Shown in pieces: positions 1 to 7,693 of a stretch of 64,000 nucleotides of DNA. Positions within the stretch are counted from its first letter, which is position 1; each line of letters starts with the position of its first letter. The position numbers and the translations under genes were made by a program. The notes beneath the pieces were generated by a model that made no database searches, was not told the origin of the DNA, and worked only from the letters and a program-made list of their open reading frames with translations. Source of the stretch: Myxococcus stipitatus (lineage in GTDB: Bacteria; Myxococcota; Myxococcia; Myxococcales; Myxococcaceae); the NCBI RefSeq assembly GCF_038561935.1, contig NZ_CP102770.1, positions 8,556,001 to 8,620,000 on the forward strand, given 5' to 3'.

Positions 1-648
1 CTCGGCACCTGGATGGTGTTCGTGGAGGGCGACCGGCTCTACTCCCTCGTCCCGGGCGCGGGCATCCAGGTCCACGACCTCACCGACCCGCTGAACCCCA
101 CGCCGCTCGCCGTCGTCGACACGCCCGAGGACGCGGCCCGGGGCGGACCGGAGGACTTCGTCGTCGACCAGGGCCGCGTGTACCTGAGCGACGCGCTGGC
201 GGGGTACTGCGTCCTGGACATCACGAGCCTCGCGGACGTCCGGCTGCTGGGCCAGTACCGCCCCTCGAGCCTCGGCGATGGCCACCACAGCGCGGTGGGC
301 CACTTCGAGGGAAGGCACATCGCCTTCGAGGCGGGCGAGCGCCCCGCGCCCCACATCCGCGTGCTCGACGTCACAGCCCCCGCGAACATCACGAAGCTCG
401 GTGAGTTCCGCCTCCAACGGTCCTCCTCCATCCAGAACCTGGTGCTGCGCGGCAACCGGCTCTACGTCGCCTGGAATCAGGAAGGGCTGCGAGTGCTCGA
501 CGTGTCCAATCCCTCTCTTCCCCGGGAAGTGGCCCACGGCCACATGGACTCGCGGCCCCAGAACACCGTCGGACTCCACCTCTCCGGCGATGGCCAGGTC
601 TACGTCGTGGATGCCACACGGGGGCTGCTCGTCTTCAGCGAGACCTGA
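1..648 (+). CDS. LVIVD-repeat protein, C-terminal part (cut by window edge)
   Basis: The reading frame is open from base 1, so the start lies outside the window; 215 residues are visible. The sequence is a run of LVIVD-type units of the form VLDVSNPSLPREVAH and VLDVTAPANITKLGEF, ending in VYVVDATRGLLVFSET. The same ending occurs in the three full paralogs downstream, so this is the C-terminal half of a fourth member of the array. LVIVD repeats are known to build beta-propeller surface proteins of unknown ligand. It is the most divergent copy: it has SLPREVAHGHMDSRP where the others have an acidic insert with REEDP. By analogy with the other copies it is probably an exported lipoprotein, but its signal is not visible. 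The function is unknown. Confidence 0.85.
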   Translation, partial: LGTWMVFVEGDRLYSLVPGAGIQVHDLTDPLNPTPLAVVDTPEDAARGGPEDFVVDQGRVYLSDALAGYCVLDITSLADVRLLGQYRPSSLGDGHHSAVGHFEGRHIAFEAGERPAPHIRVLDVTAPANITKLGEFRLQRSSSIQNLVLRGNRLYVAWNQEGLRVLDVSNPSLPREVAHGHMDSRPQNTVGLHLSGDGQVYVVDATRGLLVFSET

Positions 649-801
649 AACACCTGCAACAAAAGTACCATAACGAACCAGAGGGCCCTGAAACCCGGCC
701 GGGCGCGGCACATCCCCTTCACGGAGCAACCATCTCCCGCGCCTCTCCAGGGAACCCGGCGGTTCGACTATCCGGAGGGCTCCCTCATCTGGAGGTCTCC
801 C
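649..801 (+). promoter_or_regulatory. Leader region upstream of the second LVIVD gene (conserved in the array)
   Basis: This non-coding spacer shares two short boxes with the spacers before the next two paralogs. One is TTCACGGAGCAACCATC at 718-734. The other is GGTTCGACTATCC at 761-773, followed by GGAGGT at 791-796 before the GTG start. The spacing of the second box to the start (41 nt) is identical in the next copy. It probably carries the promoter and ribosome-binding site that were duplicated with the gene. No polymerase element can be assigned with certainty. Confidence 0.5.
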
Positions 802-2403
802 GTGCCAGCCACATCTCGTTCACTCAGCTCGCTTCTGGCCACGTTGTTACTGTTGTCACTTTCGGGGTGCGACGACGACCCCAAGCCCTCCCCTCCCGAC
901 GCGGGTCCCTACGTCTGGGATGGCACATACACGGAGCTGGCGGACCCGGGCGACTGGATCGACCCCGGCGCGCCCTATGCCCCGTGCACCTTCGACTCCG
1001 CGAACGCGGGCACGACCGCCTGCGAGGAGCTGTCCCGCTTCAATGTCTCACAGTGCGACCGCGACGCCCTCGCCGCCATTCCCCAGGAGGGCATCTACCA
1101 GGGCATCGTGCGCAACGAGATTACCCTCCGGGATGGCGGTGTCCGCGTCCTCTCCACCGACCTCACCTGGAACCTCCAGGGGGAGGACGCGGGCACGATG
1201 TTCGGCCAGCCCCTGCTCCAGCGGGACACCCAGGGCGGTGACTTCGCCCTGGTCGGCCAGCTGCCGGTGACCTCGTCTTCCTTCGCAGTGGTGGGCTGCA
1301 AGCGACCGGCGCCCCACATCATCACCGGCTGCATCGCCACGTGCCGCCGCGGCGCCTTCGTCCGCATGAGCACCTTCGAGGCCCACCGGGTCGCCAAGAG
1401 CGGCGAGCCCGAGTCGTCCGGAGGGCTGACGCTCCTGGCCGAGCACCGCGCCGCGCTCGGCCAGGCCGTGGATGTCCACGTCACCAAGGGCCATGCCTAC
1501 GTCGTGTCACTGAGGCACCGGGACCAGCCCGGAGGCCTCACCGTCTTCGACGTGAGCAATCCCCGCGCGCCCCTCCTGAAGACCTCCATCAGCCTGGAGG
1601 GCAACAACGACTGGAACGGCGTCGGGTCCAAGGGCAACGCGCTCTACATCGCCGGCAACGGGACGGGGACACTCGTCTACGACATCTCCCAGCCGGGCAA
1701 CCCCGTCTTCATCCGGCTCATGCCGTCGGGCGACTACGGCACCCACACCGTGCTCGTCGACGGGAACCGGCTCTACACCATGGGCATCACCACCCATGTC
1801 TACGACCTGACGGACCCGCTCAACCCCACGCTGCTCACCGTCATCTCGCTGCCCGAGGACGCCGCGGGAGGCGGCTCACACGATGCCTTCCTGTATGAGC
1901 AGCGCCTGTACATCAGCAATTCCTTTGGCGGCTACGCGGTCGTCGATGTCTCGAACCTCGACGATGTCCGCGTCCTGGGCCGGTATCTCCGCCCGGACCA
2001 GAGCTTCGCGCACCACAGCGCGGTGGGCACCTTCGGCGGGAAGACCATCGCCTTCGAGGGCGGCGAGATGAGCGCGTCCCACGTGCGCGTGCTCGACGTC
2101 ACCGACCCGGCGCACATCGTGAAGATGGGCGAGTTCCGCATGCGGCAGGTCACCTCCATGCACAACCTGCTGCTGCGAGGAAACCTGCTCTACGTGGCCT
2201 GGTACCAGGAGGGCCTGCGGGTGCTCGACGTGTCCAACCCCACCCAGCCCCGGCAGGTGGCCCACTACCAGACCTACCGCGAAGAGGACCCGGGCCGAGG
2301 CGACAGCAACCTGGAGGGCGCCTTCGGCCTCACCATCCCGGGCGATGGGCGTGTCTATGTCGCGGATTCCTCCCGGGGCCTGCTCATCTTCGAGGAACTC
2401 TGA
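802..2403 (+). CDS. LVIVD-repeat lipoprotein, paralog 2
   Basis: A 533-aa exported lipoprotein. The GTG start is preceded by GGAGGT. A lipoprotein signal peptide ends in the lipobox LSLSGC, giving lipidation at about Cys23. The mature protein starts with an acidic DDDPKPSPP linker, followed by a block conserved in all copies (YVWDGTYTELADPGDWIDPG). Roughly six cysteines are shared between paralogs (PCTF, ACEELS, SQCD, VGCK, TGCIATC), so disulfides in the periplasm or at the surface are plausible. Residues from about 220 to the end are LVIVD units (VFDVSNPRAPLLKTS, VYDISQPGNPVF, VLDVTDPAHIVKMGEF, VLDVSNPTQPRQVAH), expected to fold as a beta-propeller. It lies in a same-strand tandem array, and its ligand or role is not known. 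Confidence 0.85.
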   Translation: MPATSRSLSSLLATLLLLSLSGCDDDPKPSPPDAGPYVWDGTYTELADPGDWIDPGAPYAPCTFDSANAGTTACEELSRFNVSQCDRDALAAIPQEGIYQGIVRNEITLRDGGVRVLSTDLTWNLQGEDAGTMFGQPLLQRDTQGGDFALVGQLPVTSSSFAVVGCKRPAPHIITGCIATCRRGAFVRMSTFEAHRVAKSGEPESSGGLTLLAEHRAALGQAVDVHVTKGHAYVVSLRHRDQPGGLTVFDVSNPRAPLLKTSISLEGNNDWNGVGSKGNALYIAGNGTGTLVYDISQPGNPVFIRLMPSGDYGTHTVLVDGNRLYTMGITTHVYDLTDPLNPTLLTVISLPEDAAGGGSHDAFLYEQRLYISNSFGGYAVVDVSNLDDVRVLGRYLRPDQSFAHHSAVGTFGGKTIAFEGGEMSASHVRVLDVTDPAHIVKMGEFRMRQVTSMHNLLLRGNLLYVAWYQEGLRVLDVSNPTQPRQVAHYQTYREEDPGRGDSNLEGAFGLTIPGDGRVYVADSSRGLLIFEEL

Positions 2404-2419
2404 GCCTGCAACCCGAAGA

Positions 2420-2461
2420 CCACGCCGGGCCTGAGCCCCCTCGAGGCTGGGCCTGGCGTGG
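2420..2461 (+). terminator. Hairpin after LVIVD paralog 2
   Basis: CCACGCC at 2420-2426 pairs perfectly with GGCGTGG at 2455-2461, and a second short stem AGCC/GGCT lies inside (2434-2437 with 2445-2448). It starts 17 nt after the stop codon. There is only a weak T-run after it (GCATTTCCCC), so it is a plausible but not classical intrinsic terminator. Confidence 0.45.
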
Positions 2462-2469
2462 CATTTCCC

Positions 2470-2577
2470 CCTCACGGAGCAACCATCTTCGTGAGGGGCG
2501 GGGTATTTCGTACTCCTCATTTTCCCGTGGAGCGGCGGTTCGACTATCCCGAGGGGCCCTCTCTCTGGAGGTTTCTC
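2470..2577 (+). promoter_or_regulatory. Leader region upstream of LVIVD paralog 3
   Basis: It repeats the array leader. CTCACGGAGCAACCATC lies at 2471-2487 and GGTTCGACTATCC at 2537-2549, again 41 nt before the GTG start at 2578. GGAGGT is at 2568-2573. An in-frame GTG at 2458 would extend the protein N-terminally through this leader, but conservation of the leader, the ribosome site and the signal peptide argue for 2578. Confidence 0.5.
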
Positions 2578-4224
2578 GTGACCGTCCCCCTTCGACTCCT
2601 CAGCCCCCTCCTGGCATCCCTGCTGGCCTTGCCGCTGACAGGCTGCGACGACGACCCCGTTCCCCCGACTCCCGACGCAGGCTCGCCGGACGCGGGCGAG
2701 CCCGACGCGGGCCCCTACGTCTGGGATGGCACCTACACGGAGCTGGCGGACCCGGGCGACTGGATTGACCCGGGCGCCCCCTACGCGCCCTGCTCCTTCG
2801 ACGCCTCGAACCCGGACAGCGGAACCTGCGACCAGCTGTCCCGCTTCGATGTGTCGCAGTGCGACAAGAATGCCCTCGCGGCCATTCCCCAGGAGGGCAT
2901 CTACTCGGCCGTGGTCCGCAACGAGACCCCGCTCACCGACGGTGGCGTTCGCGTCTCCCTCGGCGGCTTCGGCATGCGGCTGGTGGCCGAGAACGCGGGC
3001 ACGAGCACGATGTTCGATGAGCCCCTGCTCCACCGGAACACCCAGGGAGGAGACTTCTCCGTCATCGGCCAGTCCACCCGGACCACGACGAAGTTCGCGG
3101 TGGTGGGATGCAAGACGCCCGCCCCCGGCGTCATCACGGGCTGCATCGCGACCTGCCGCCGCGGAGTCTTCACCCGGGCGGGCACCTTCGAGGCCCACCG
3201 GGTCGCCAAGAGCGGTGAGCCCGAGTCGTCCGGCGGCCTGACGCCGCTGTCGGAGCTGCGCGCCGCGAGCGGCCACGCCGTGGATGTCCATGTCACCAAG
3301 GGCCACGCCTATGTCGTTGCGCTGACCTTTCAAGACAAGCCAGGAGGACTCACCGTGTTCGACGTGAGCAACCCCCGTGCTCCCATCCTGAAGACCTCCA
3401 TCAGCCTGCCCAACAACGCGAGCTGGAACGGCGTCTGGGCCAAGGGCGATGCGCTCTACGTCGCGGGCCTGGGAACGGGGACCCATGTCTTCGACATCTC
3501 CAACCCCAGCGCGCCCTCGCTCGTCCGCATCCTTCCGGCGGGGCGGAGCGGCATGCACACCGTGCTCGTCGATGGCAACCGGCTCTACGGCGCGGGCACC
3601 GGTGTCGGCACCCATGTCTACGACATCACGGAGCCGCTCAACCCGGTGCTGCGCACCGTCTTCACCCTGCCCGATGATGCCACCCTGGGAGGAGACCCCC
3701 ATGACTCGTTCGTGTACGAGGGTCGCCTCTACATCAGCAACTCGTTCGGCGGCTTCGCCGTCGTGGACCCCACGGACCTGGACAACATCAAGGTCCTGGG
3801 AACGTACCTGCGCCCGGATGATGGCTTTGCCCATCACAACGCGGTGGGCACCTTCGGCGGGAAGACCATCGCGTTCGAGGGCGGCGAGTTCGCGGGCTCT
3901 CACGTGCGCGTGCTCGACGTCTCCAACCCGGCTCGCATGGTGAAGATTGGCGAGTTCCGCATGCGGCAGACCACCTCCATGCACAACCTGATTCTGCGCG
4001 GCAACCTGCTGTATGTCGCCTGGTACCAGGAAGGCCTGCGCGTGCTGGACGTCTCCAATCCCACCAAGCCCAAGCAGGTGGCGCATTACCAGACGTTCCG
4101 GGAGGAAGACCCGAACCGCGGTGACAACCTCTTCGAGGGCGCCTTCGGCATCCGCGTCCCGGGCGATGGCTACGTCTATGTCGCCGACTCCTCCCGAGGC
4201 CTGCTCATCTTCAAGGAGCTCTGA
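2578..4224 (+). CDS. LVIVD-repeat lipoprotein, paralog 3
   Basis: A 548-aa protein from the GTG at 2578. This start gives a compact signal peptide ending in the lipobox LPLTGC, then DDDPVPPTPDAG and a short PDAG/EPDAG linker. The body matches paralog 2 closely: YVWDGTYTELADPGDW near the N-terminus, the same cysteine pattern, and LVIVD units up to the terminal VYVADSSRGLLIFKEL. The close match to paralog 2 suggests a fairly recent duplication. It is probably anchored in the outer membrane as a beta-propeller. The target is unknown, and there is no catalytic motif I can point to. Confidence 0.85.
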   Translation: MTVPLRLLSPLLASLLALPLTGCDDDPVPPTPDAGSPDAGEPDAGPYVWDGTYTELADPGDWIDPGAPYAPCSFDASNPDSGTCDQLSRFDVSQCDKNALAAIPQEGIYSAVVRNETPLTDGGVRVSLGGFGMRLVAENAGTSTMFDEPLLHRNTQGGDFSVIGQSTRTTTKFAVVGCKTPAPGVITGCIATCRRGVFTRAGTFEAHRVAKSGEPESSGGLTPLSELRAASGHAVDVHVTKGHAYVVALTFQDKPGGLTVFDVSNPRAPILKTSISLPNNASWNGVWAKGDALYVAGLGTGTHVFDISNPSAPSLVRILPAGRSGMHTVLVDGNRLYGAGTGVGTHVYDITEPLNPVLRTVFTLPDDATLGGDPHDSFVYEGRLYISNSFGGFAVVDPTDLDNIKVLGTYLRPDDGFAHHNAVGTFGGKTIAFEGGEFAGSHVRVLDVSNPARMVKIGEFRMRQTTSMHNLILRGNLLYVAWYQEGLRVLDVSNPTKPKQVAHYQTFREEDPNRGDNLFEGAFGIRVPGDGYVYVADSSRGLLIFKEL

Positions 4225-4240
4225 GGCTGCAACATGAAGA

Positions 4241-4281
4241 CCATGCCCGGTCCACGTCCCATGGACGGAGGCCGGGCATGG
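4241..4281 (+). terminator. Hairpin after LVIVD paralog 3
   Basis: CCATGCCCGG (4241-4250) and CCGGGCATGG (4272-4281) form a perfect 10-bp stem. An inner TCCA/TGGA pair can extend the structure. The hairpin is followed by GGTTTCACC. It is in the same place relative to the stop codon as the hairpin after paralog 2, so terminator and leader appear to have been copied together. Confidence 0.6.
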
Positions 4282-4288
4282 GGTTTCA

Positions 4289-4396
4289 CCTTCACGAAGC
4301 AACCATCCTCGACGAGAGGGGGAGCGTGAGGCTTCATCCGCTCCGAAGTGGCCGCGCCTCGGGTATCCAGGAAGTCCCTCTCCTCGGAGGTTCCCC
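4289..4396 (+). promoter_or_regulatory. Leader region upstream of LVIVD paralog 4
   Basis: This leader carries CCTTCACGAAGCAACCATC (4289-4307), a close match to the first box of the other two. It also has a weaker version of the second box (GGGTATCC, 4361-4368) and CGGAGGT just before the GTG at 4397. It is more diverged than the first two leaders. Confidence 0.4.
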
Positions 4397-6106
4397 GTGG
4401 CAGTCTCGTTTCGCTGGCTCACGCCGCTCCTGGCGGCCCTGGTGCTTTCCTCGCTGACGGGTTGTGACGACGACGACCCCGTGCCGCCGTCCCCCGACGC
4501 AGGCGCTCCCGACTCAGGTGTACCGGACTCAGGCGTACCGGACGCGGGCCCTCCCGACTCGGGGCCGCCCGACGCGGGCCCTCCCGACTCGGGGCCCTAT
4601 GTCTGGGACGGCACCTATACGGAGATGGAGGACCCGGGTGATTGGATTGACCCCGGAGCCCCCTATGCCCCGTGCACCTTCGACACCTCGAACCCGGACA
4701 GCGGCGTCTGTGAGCAGCTGTCCCGCTTCGATGTCTCGCGGTGCGACCGCGACGCCCTCGCGGCCCTTCCCCAGGAAGGCATCTACCAGGCCGCCATCCG
4801 GGATGTGATTCCGCTGGGAGATGGCGGCGTCCGCATCGCGGGCACCACGTTCGGACTGAAGCTCCAGGGAGGGACGCCGGACACCAGCACGATGTTCGGG
4901 AATCCCTTGCGCTATCGCGACACGGAAGGGGGAGACTTCGCGGTCATCGGTGAGATTCCCCGCACCAGCACGACCTTCACGGTGGTGGGCTGCAAGACGC
5001 CGGCGCCCAACGTCATCCTGGGATGCATCGCGACGTGCCGCCGCGGCGTCGTCACCCGGACGGGGACCTTCGAGGCCCACCGGGTCGCCAAGCAGAACGA
5101 GCCCGAGGCCTCGGGCGGGCTGACGCTGGTGGGGGAAGGCTATACCCCGGTGGGAACACCGGTGGACGTCTACGTCACCAAGGGACACGCCTACGTCGTC
5201 TCCACACCGATGAGGGACAAGGACGGGGGCCTCTCCATCTTCGATGTGAGCAACCCGCGCAATCCCATCCTCAGGACGAAGCTCTCCCTGCCCGGTGACA
5301 ACTTCTGGAACGGGGTCTGGGCCAAGGGGGATGCGCTCTACATCGCCAGCGAAGACCGGGGCACCCTGGTCTACGACATCTCCAAGCCCGCGGAGCCCCT
5401 CTTCATCCGCAGCCTGCCCACGGGCAACCCCGGCGGGGCCCACACGGTGCTCGTCGACGGAGACCGGCTCTACTCCATGGACACCAACACCGCCACGTAT
5501 GTCCATGACATCACCGACCCGCTGAACCCCGTGCTGCGCACCGTCATCGGCACGCCGCCGGAGAAGCCGGATGGCGCCCCGCATGACTCCTTCGTGTATC
5601 AGAACCGCCTCTACATCAGTAACCAGTTCGGCGGTTACGTGGTGGCGGACGTGACGGACCTGGACAACGTCAGCTTCCTGGGCCTCTACGACAGCGGCCC
5701 CGGAATCTACTCGCACCACAGCGCGGTGGGCACCTTCGGTGGGAAGACCATCGCCTTCATGGGCGCTGAGTTCAACGCCTCCCACGTGCGCGTGCTCGAC
5801 GTCACCGACCCGACGCACATCGTGAAGATTGGAGAGTTCCGCCTGCGGCAGACCACCTCCATGCACAACATGCTCCTGCGGGGCAACCGGCTCTACGTGG
5901 TCTGGTACCACGACGGCCTGCGTGTGCTGGACGTCTCCAACCCCACGAAGCCCAAGCAGGTGGCGCACCACCTCACCTTCCGGGAAGAGGACCCGGACCG
6001 GGGCGACCTCATGTTCGAGGGGGCCATCGGCCTGCGCATCCCCGGAGATGGCTACATCTACGTCGTGGACACCTCCCGGGGCCTGCTCATCTTCAACGAG
6101 CTGTAG
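4397..6106 (+). CDS. LVIVD-repeat lipoprotein, paralog 4
   Basis: A 569-aa protein with a GTG start behind GGAGGT. The signal peptide ends in LSSLTGC followed by DDDDPVPP. The linker after the lipid anchor is longer than in its paralogs and is built of alternating PDAG/PDSG tetrapeptides (about residues 34-66), a likely slippage expansion that lengthens the surface tether. The rest is the common body: YVWDGTYTEMEDPGDW, shared cysteines, and LVIVD units such as VLDVTDPTHIVKIGEF, with VYVVDTSRGLLIFNEL-like ending. A strong hairpin follows, so it probably ends the array's transcription. The function is unknown. Confidence 0.85.
   Translation: MAVSFRWLTPLLAALVLSSLTGCDDDDPVPPSPDAGAPDSGVPDSGVPDAGPPDSGPPDAGPPDSGPYVWDGTYTEMEDPGDWIDPGAPYAPCTFDTSNPDSGVCEQLSRFDVSRCDRDALAALPQEGIYQAAIRDVIPLGDGGVRIAGTTFGLKLQGGTPDTSTMFGNPLRYRDTEGGDFAVIGEIPRTSTTFTVVGCKTPAPNVILGCIATCRRGVVTRTGTFEAHRVAKQNEPEASGGLTLVGEGYTPVGTPVDVYVTKGHAYVVSTPMRDKDGGLSIFDVSNPRNPILRTKLSLPGDNFWNGVWAKGDALYIASEDRGTLVYDISKPAEPLFIRSLPTGNPGGAHTVLVDGDRLYSMDTNTATYVHDITDPLNPVLRTVIGTPPEKPDGAPHDSFVYQNRLYISNQFGGYVVADVTDLDNVSFLGLYDSGPGIYSHHSAVGTFGGKTIAFMGAEFNASHVRVLDVTDPTHIVKIGEFRLRQTTSMHNMLLRGNRLYVVWYHDGLRVLDVSNPTKPKQVAHHLTFREEDPDRGDLMFEGAIGLRIPGDGYIYVVDTSRGLLIFNEL
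4497..4597 (+). repeat. In-gene tandem repeat coding PDAG/PDSG
   Basis: Repeated 12-nt units of the type CCCGACGCGGGC and CCCGACTCGGGG encode an alternating Pro-Asp-Ala-Gly / Pro-Asp-Ser-Gly linker behind the lipobox of paralog 4. Paralogs 2 and 3 carry only one to three such units. Length variation between strains would be expected. Confidence 0.7.
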
Positions 6107-6114
6107 TCGGCCCT

Positions 6115-6152
6115 GGCTGGCGCACGGGCGGGACTCCGTCCGTGCGCCAGCC
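6115..6152 (+). terminator. Strong terminator hairpin closing the LVIVD array
   Basis: GGCTGGCGCACGG (6115-6127) and CCGTGCGCCAGCC (6140-6152) form a perfect 13-bp stem with a 12-nt loop, starting 8 nt after the stop codon of paralog 4. No T-run follows, which is common in GC-rich genomes. Confidence 0.65.
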
Positions 6153-6220
6153 TCCCCGCCCTGCCTGGGAGGGGGGCCCGCCGCGACGGCGTGCGACACC
6201 GCCCCCGCGAAGCGCGCGAG

Positions 6221-6230
6221 GTGCTAGAGG
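6221..6230 (+). repeat. Target site duplication, left copy
   Basis: GTGCTAGAGG stands directly outside the left inverted repeat of the IS element. The identical 10 bases stand directly outside the right inverted repeat (7678-7687). Ten bases fits the 10-13 bp duplications known for IS4-family elements. Confidence 0.9.
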
Positions 6231-6249
6231 CAATGCCGATCAGATAAGG
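6231..6249 (+). repeat. IS left terminal inverted repeat
   Basis: CAATGCCGATCAGATAAGG pairs with the complement of 7659-7677. The outermost 8 bases CAATGCCG are identical in both ends. Confidence 0.9.
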
Positions 6250-6295
6250 ATGAGAAGGCTCATACTGGCGCGACCGCGAGCAAGGAGGCGGTCGC

Positions 6296-7663
6296 GTGGG
6301 AAGAGGTCCATTCGGGTACTTGCCCTCTGCGGATGAGGGGGCGTTCGACCGGCTGTGCGCGAGTCTCGCCCCGGAGTGGGTGGAGGCGGCGCTGGAGGCG
6401 ACGGGGACAGCCACCGTCCGGAAACGTCGGCTACCCGCGGAGCAGGTCATCTGGCTGGTGCTGGGCATGGCGCTGTACCGGCACCGCCCCATCGCCGAGC
6501 TGGTGGAGCGGCTGGACCTGGCATTGCCTGGTGCCAGGCCGAAGCCGATTGCGAGGAGCGCGGTGGCGCAGGCCCGCTCTCGAGTAGGAGAGGAGCCGCT
6601 GAAGTGGCTCTTCGAGAAGAGCGCGGACGCGTGGGCCCACGCCAGCGCGCGTCGGCATGCATGGAGGGGGCTGGCCCTGTATGGAGTAGACGGCACGACA
6701 GCCCGGGTGCCGGACTCGAAGGAAAACCGAAAGCACTTTGGAGGACAGGTGGTCGGCCGGGGAGGAGGCCTCAGCGGCTACCCCATGGTTCGACTGGTCA
6801 CGCTGATGGCCCTGCGCAGCCACCTGCTGGCGGCGGCGCACTTCGGGCCCTACGGGACGGATGAGCGCGAGTACGCCCTGAAGGTGTGGCCCCAGGTACC
6901 GGACGGTTCGCTGTGCGTGCTGGACCGCCACTTTCTCAACGCCGACATCCTCGTGCCGTTGGCGAGGGACGGGAAGAACCGCCACTGGCTGCTGCGCGCG
7001 AAGAAGAACACCGCCTGGCGCACGGTAAAGCGTTTAGGAAAAGGAGAGGAAGTGGTGGAAATGGAGGTGAGCTACCGCACCCGTCAGAAGGACGACTCCT
7101 TGCCCATGCGCTTCGTGGCACGTGCCATCCGTTACCAGCGCAAAGGCTTTCAGCCCCAGTGGTTGCTGACCTCGTTGCTGGACGCCGAAGCCTTCCCCGC
7201 CAGCGAAGTGGTGGCCCTCTACCACGAGAGGTGGGAGCTGGAACTCGGCTATGACGAGGTGAAGACGGAGATGCTGGAGAGGCAAGAGGCCATCCGCAGC
7301 CAGAAGCCCGGTGGGGTCGCCCAGGAACTCTGGGGCGTGGGATTGGCCTACAATCTGGTGCGGCTGGAGATGGAGCGCATTGCCGAAGAGGCCAGTGTGC
7401 CTCCCACCCGAATCAGCTTCGTCATGGCCCTGCGTCTCATCCGCGACGAGTGGATGTGGCTGGCCGGCGCGAGCCCCGGAGCGATTCCCAAACATCTGCG
7501 ACGCCTGCGAGAAGAGGTAAAACGCTTCATCCTCCCGCTGCGGCGAAGCCATAGACGCTATCCGCGTGCGGTGAAAATCAAGATGAGCAGCTACCCACGG
7601 AAGCGTCCCCGCCCAGTCCGTCGAGTACGCTCCCGCAGGCCGCTACGTCATGTCCGTTCCTAA
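6296..7663 (+). CDS. IS4-family transposase
   Basis: A 455-aa DDE transposase that excises and inserts the element. The GTG start is preceded by AAGGAGG. The N-terminal 110 residues are the helical IS4 DNA-binding region (ARSAVAQARSRVGEEPL). The catalytic residues are visible: first Asp in YGVDGTTARVPDS, second Asp in CVLDRHFLNADIL, and the C-terminal signature YHERWELELGYDEVK, which fits Y-(2)-R-(3)-E-(6)-K exactly. The C-terminus is strongly basic (SSYPRKRPRPVRRVRS). The frame is uninterrupted and the key residues are present, so the enzyme looks active. There is no passenger gene. Confidence 0.95.
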   Translation: MGRGPFGYLPSADEGAFDRLCASLAPEWVEAALEATGTATVRKRRLPAEQVIWLVLGMALYRHRPIAELVERLDLALPGARPKPIARSAVAQARSRVGEEPLKWLFEKSADAWAHASARRHAWRGLALYGVDGTTARVPDSKENRKHFGGQVVGRGGGLSGYPMVRLVTLMALRSHLLAAAHFGPYGTDEREYALKVWPQVPDGSLCVLDRHFLNADILVPLARDGKNRHWLLRAKKNTAWRTVKRLGKGEEVVEMEVSYRTRQKDDSLPMRFVARAIRYQRKGFQPQWLLTSLLDAEAFPASEVVALYHERWELELGYDEVKTEMLERQEAIRSQKPGGVAQELWGVGLAYNLVRLEMERIAEEASVPPTRISFVMALRLIRDEWMWLAGASPGAIPKHLRRLREEVKRFILPLRRSHRRYPRAVKIKMSSYPRKRPRPVRRVRSRRPLRHVRS

Positions 7664-7677
7664 AGTGAACGGCATTG
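7659..7677 (+). repeat. IS right terminal inverted repeat
   Basis: CCTAAAGTGAACGGCATTG is inverted relative to 6231-6249. The transposase stop codon TAA (7661-7663) is inside it. Confidence 0.9.
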
Positions 7678-7687
7678 GTGCTAGAGG
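7678..7687 (+). repeat. Target site duplication, right copy
   Basis: GTGCTAGAGG is identical to 6221-6230. Its AGAGG is at a workable ribosome-binding distance (6 nt) from the ATG at 7694, so the insertion kept the ribosome site of the channel gene but moved whatever promoter lay further upstream about 1.46 kb away. Confidence 0.9.
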
Positions 7688-7693
7688 GCGCGC

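Larger units (their letters stand above)
6231..7677 (+). mobile_element. Complete IS4-family insertion sequence
   Basis: A 1447-bp element bounded by imperfect 19-bp inverted repeats. The left end is CAATGCCGATCAGATAAGG (6231-6249). The right end is CCTAAAGTGAACGGCATTG (7659-7677), whose complement matches the left end at 15 of 19 bases. It carries a single transposase gene with an intact DDE and YREK signature. The perfect 10-bp direct repeats outside both ends show a simple, fairly recent transposition. The transposase stop codon lies inside the right repeat, a compact layout common in IS elements. The insertion point is 6 nt before the start codon of the downstream channel gene. Confidence 0.93.

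Noticed and set aside
2458..2577. Earlier GTG start for LVIVD paralog 3
   Set aside because: It would translate the conserved leader and bury the signal peptide. The GTG at 2578 has GGAGGT and matches its paralogs.
1876..4422. 848-codon open frame on the minus strand opposite LVIVD paralogs 2 and 3
   Set aside because: It mirrors the repeats of two plus-strand genes (monotonous VGDVEHAQ-like text) and spans two genes and their spacer. It is an antisense shadow.
4497..4597. CRISPR-like short repeats
   Set aside because: The units are 12 nt, contiguous without spacers, and in frame within a coding linker.
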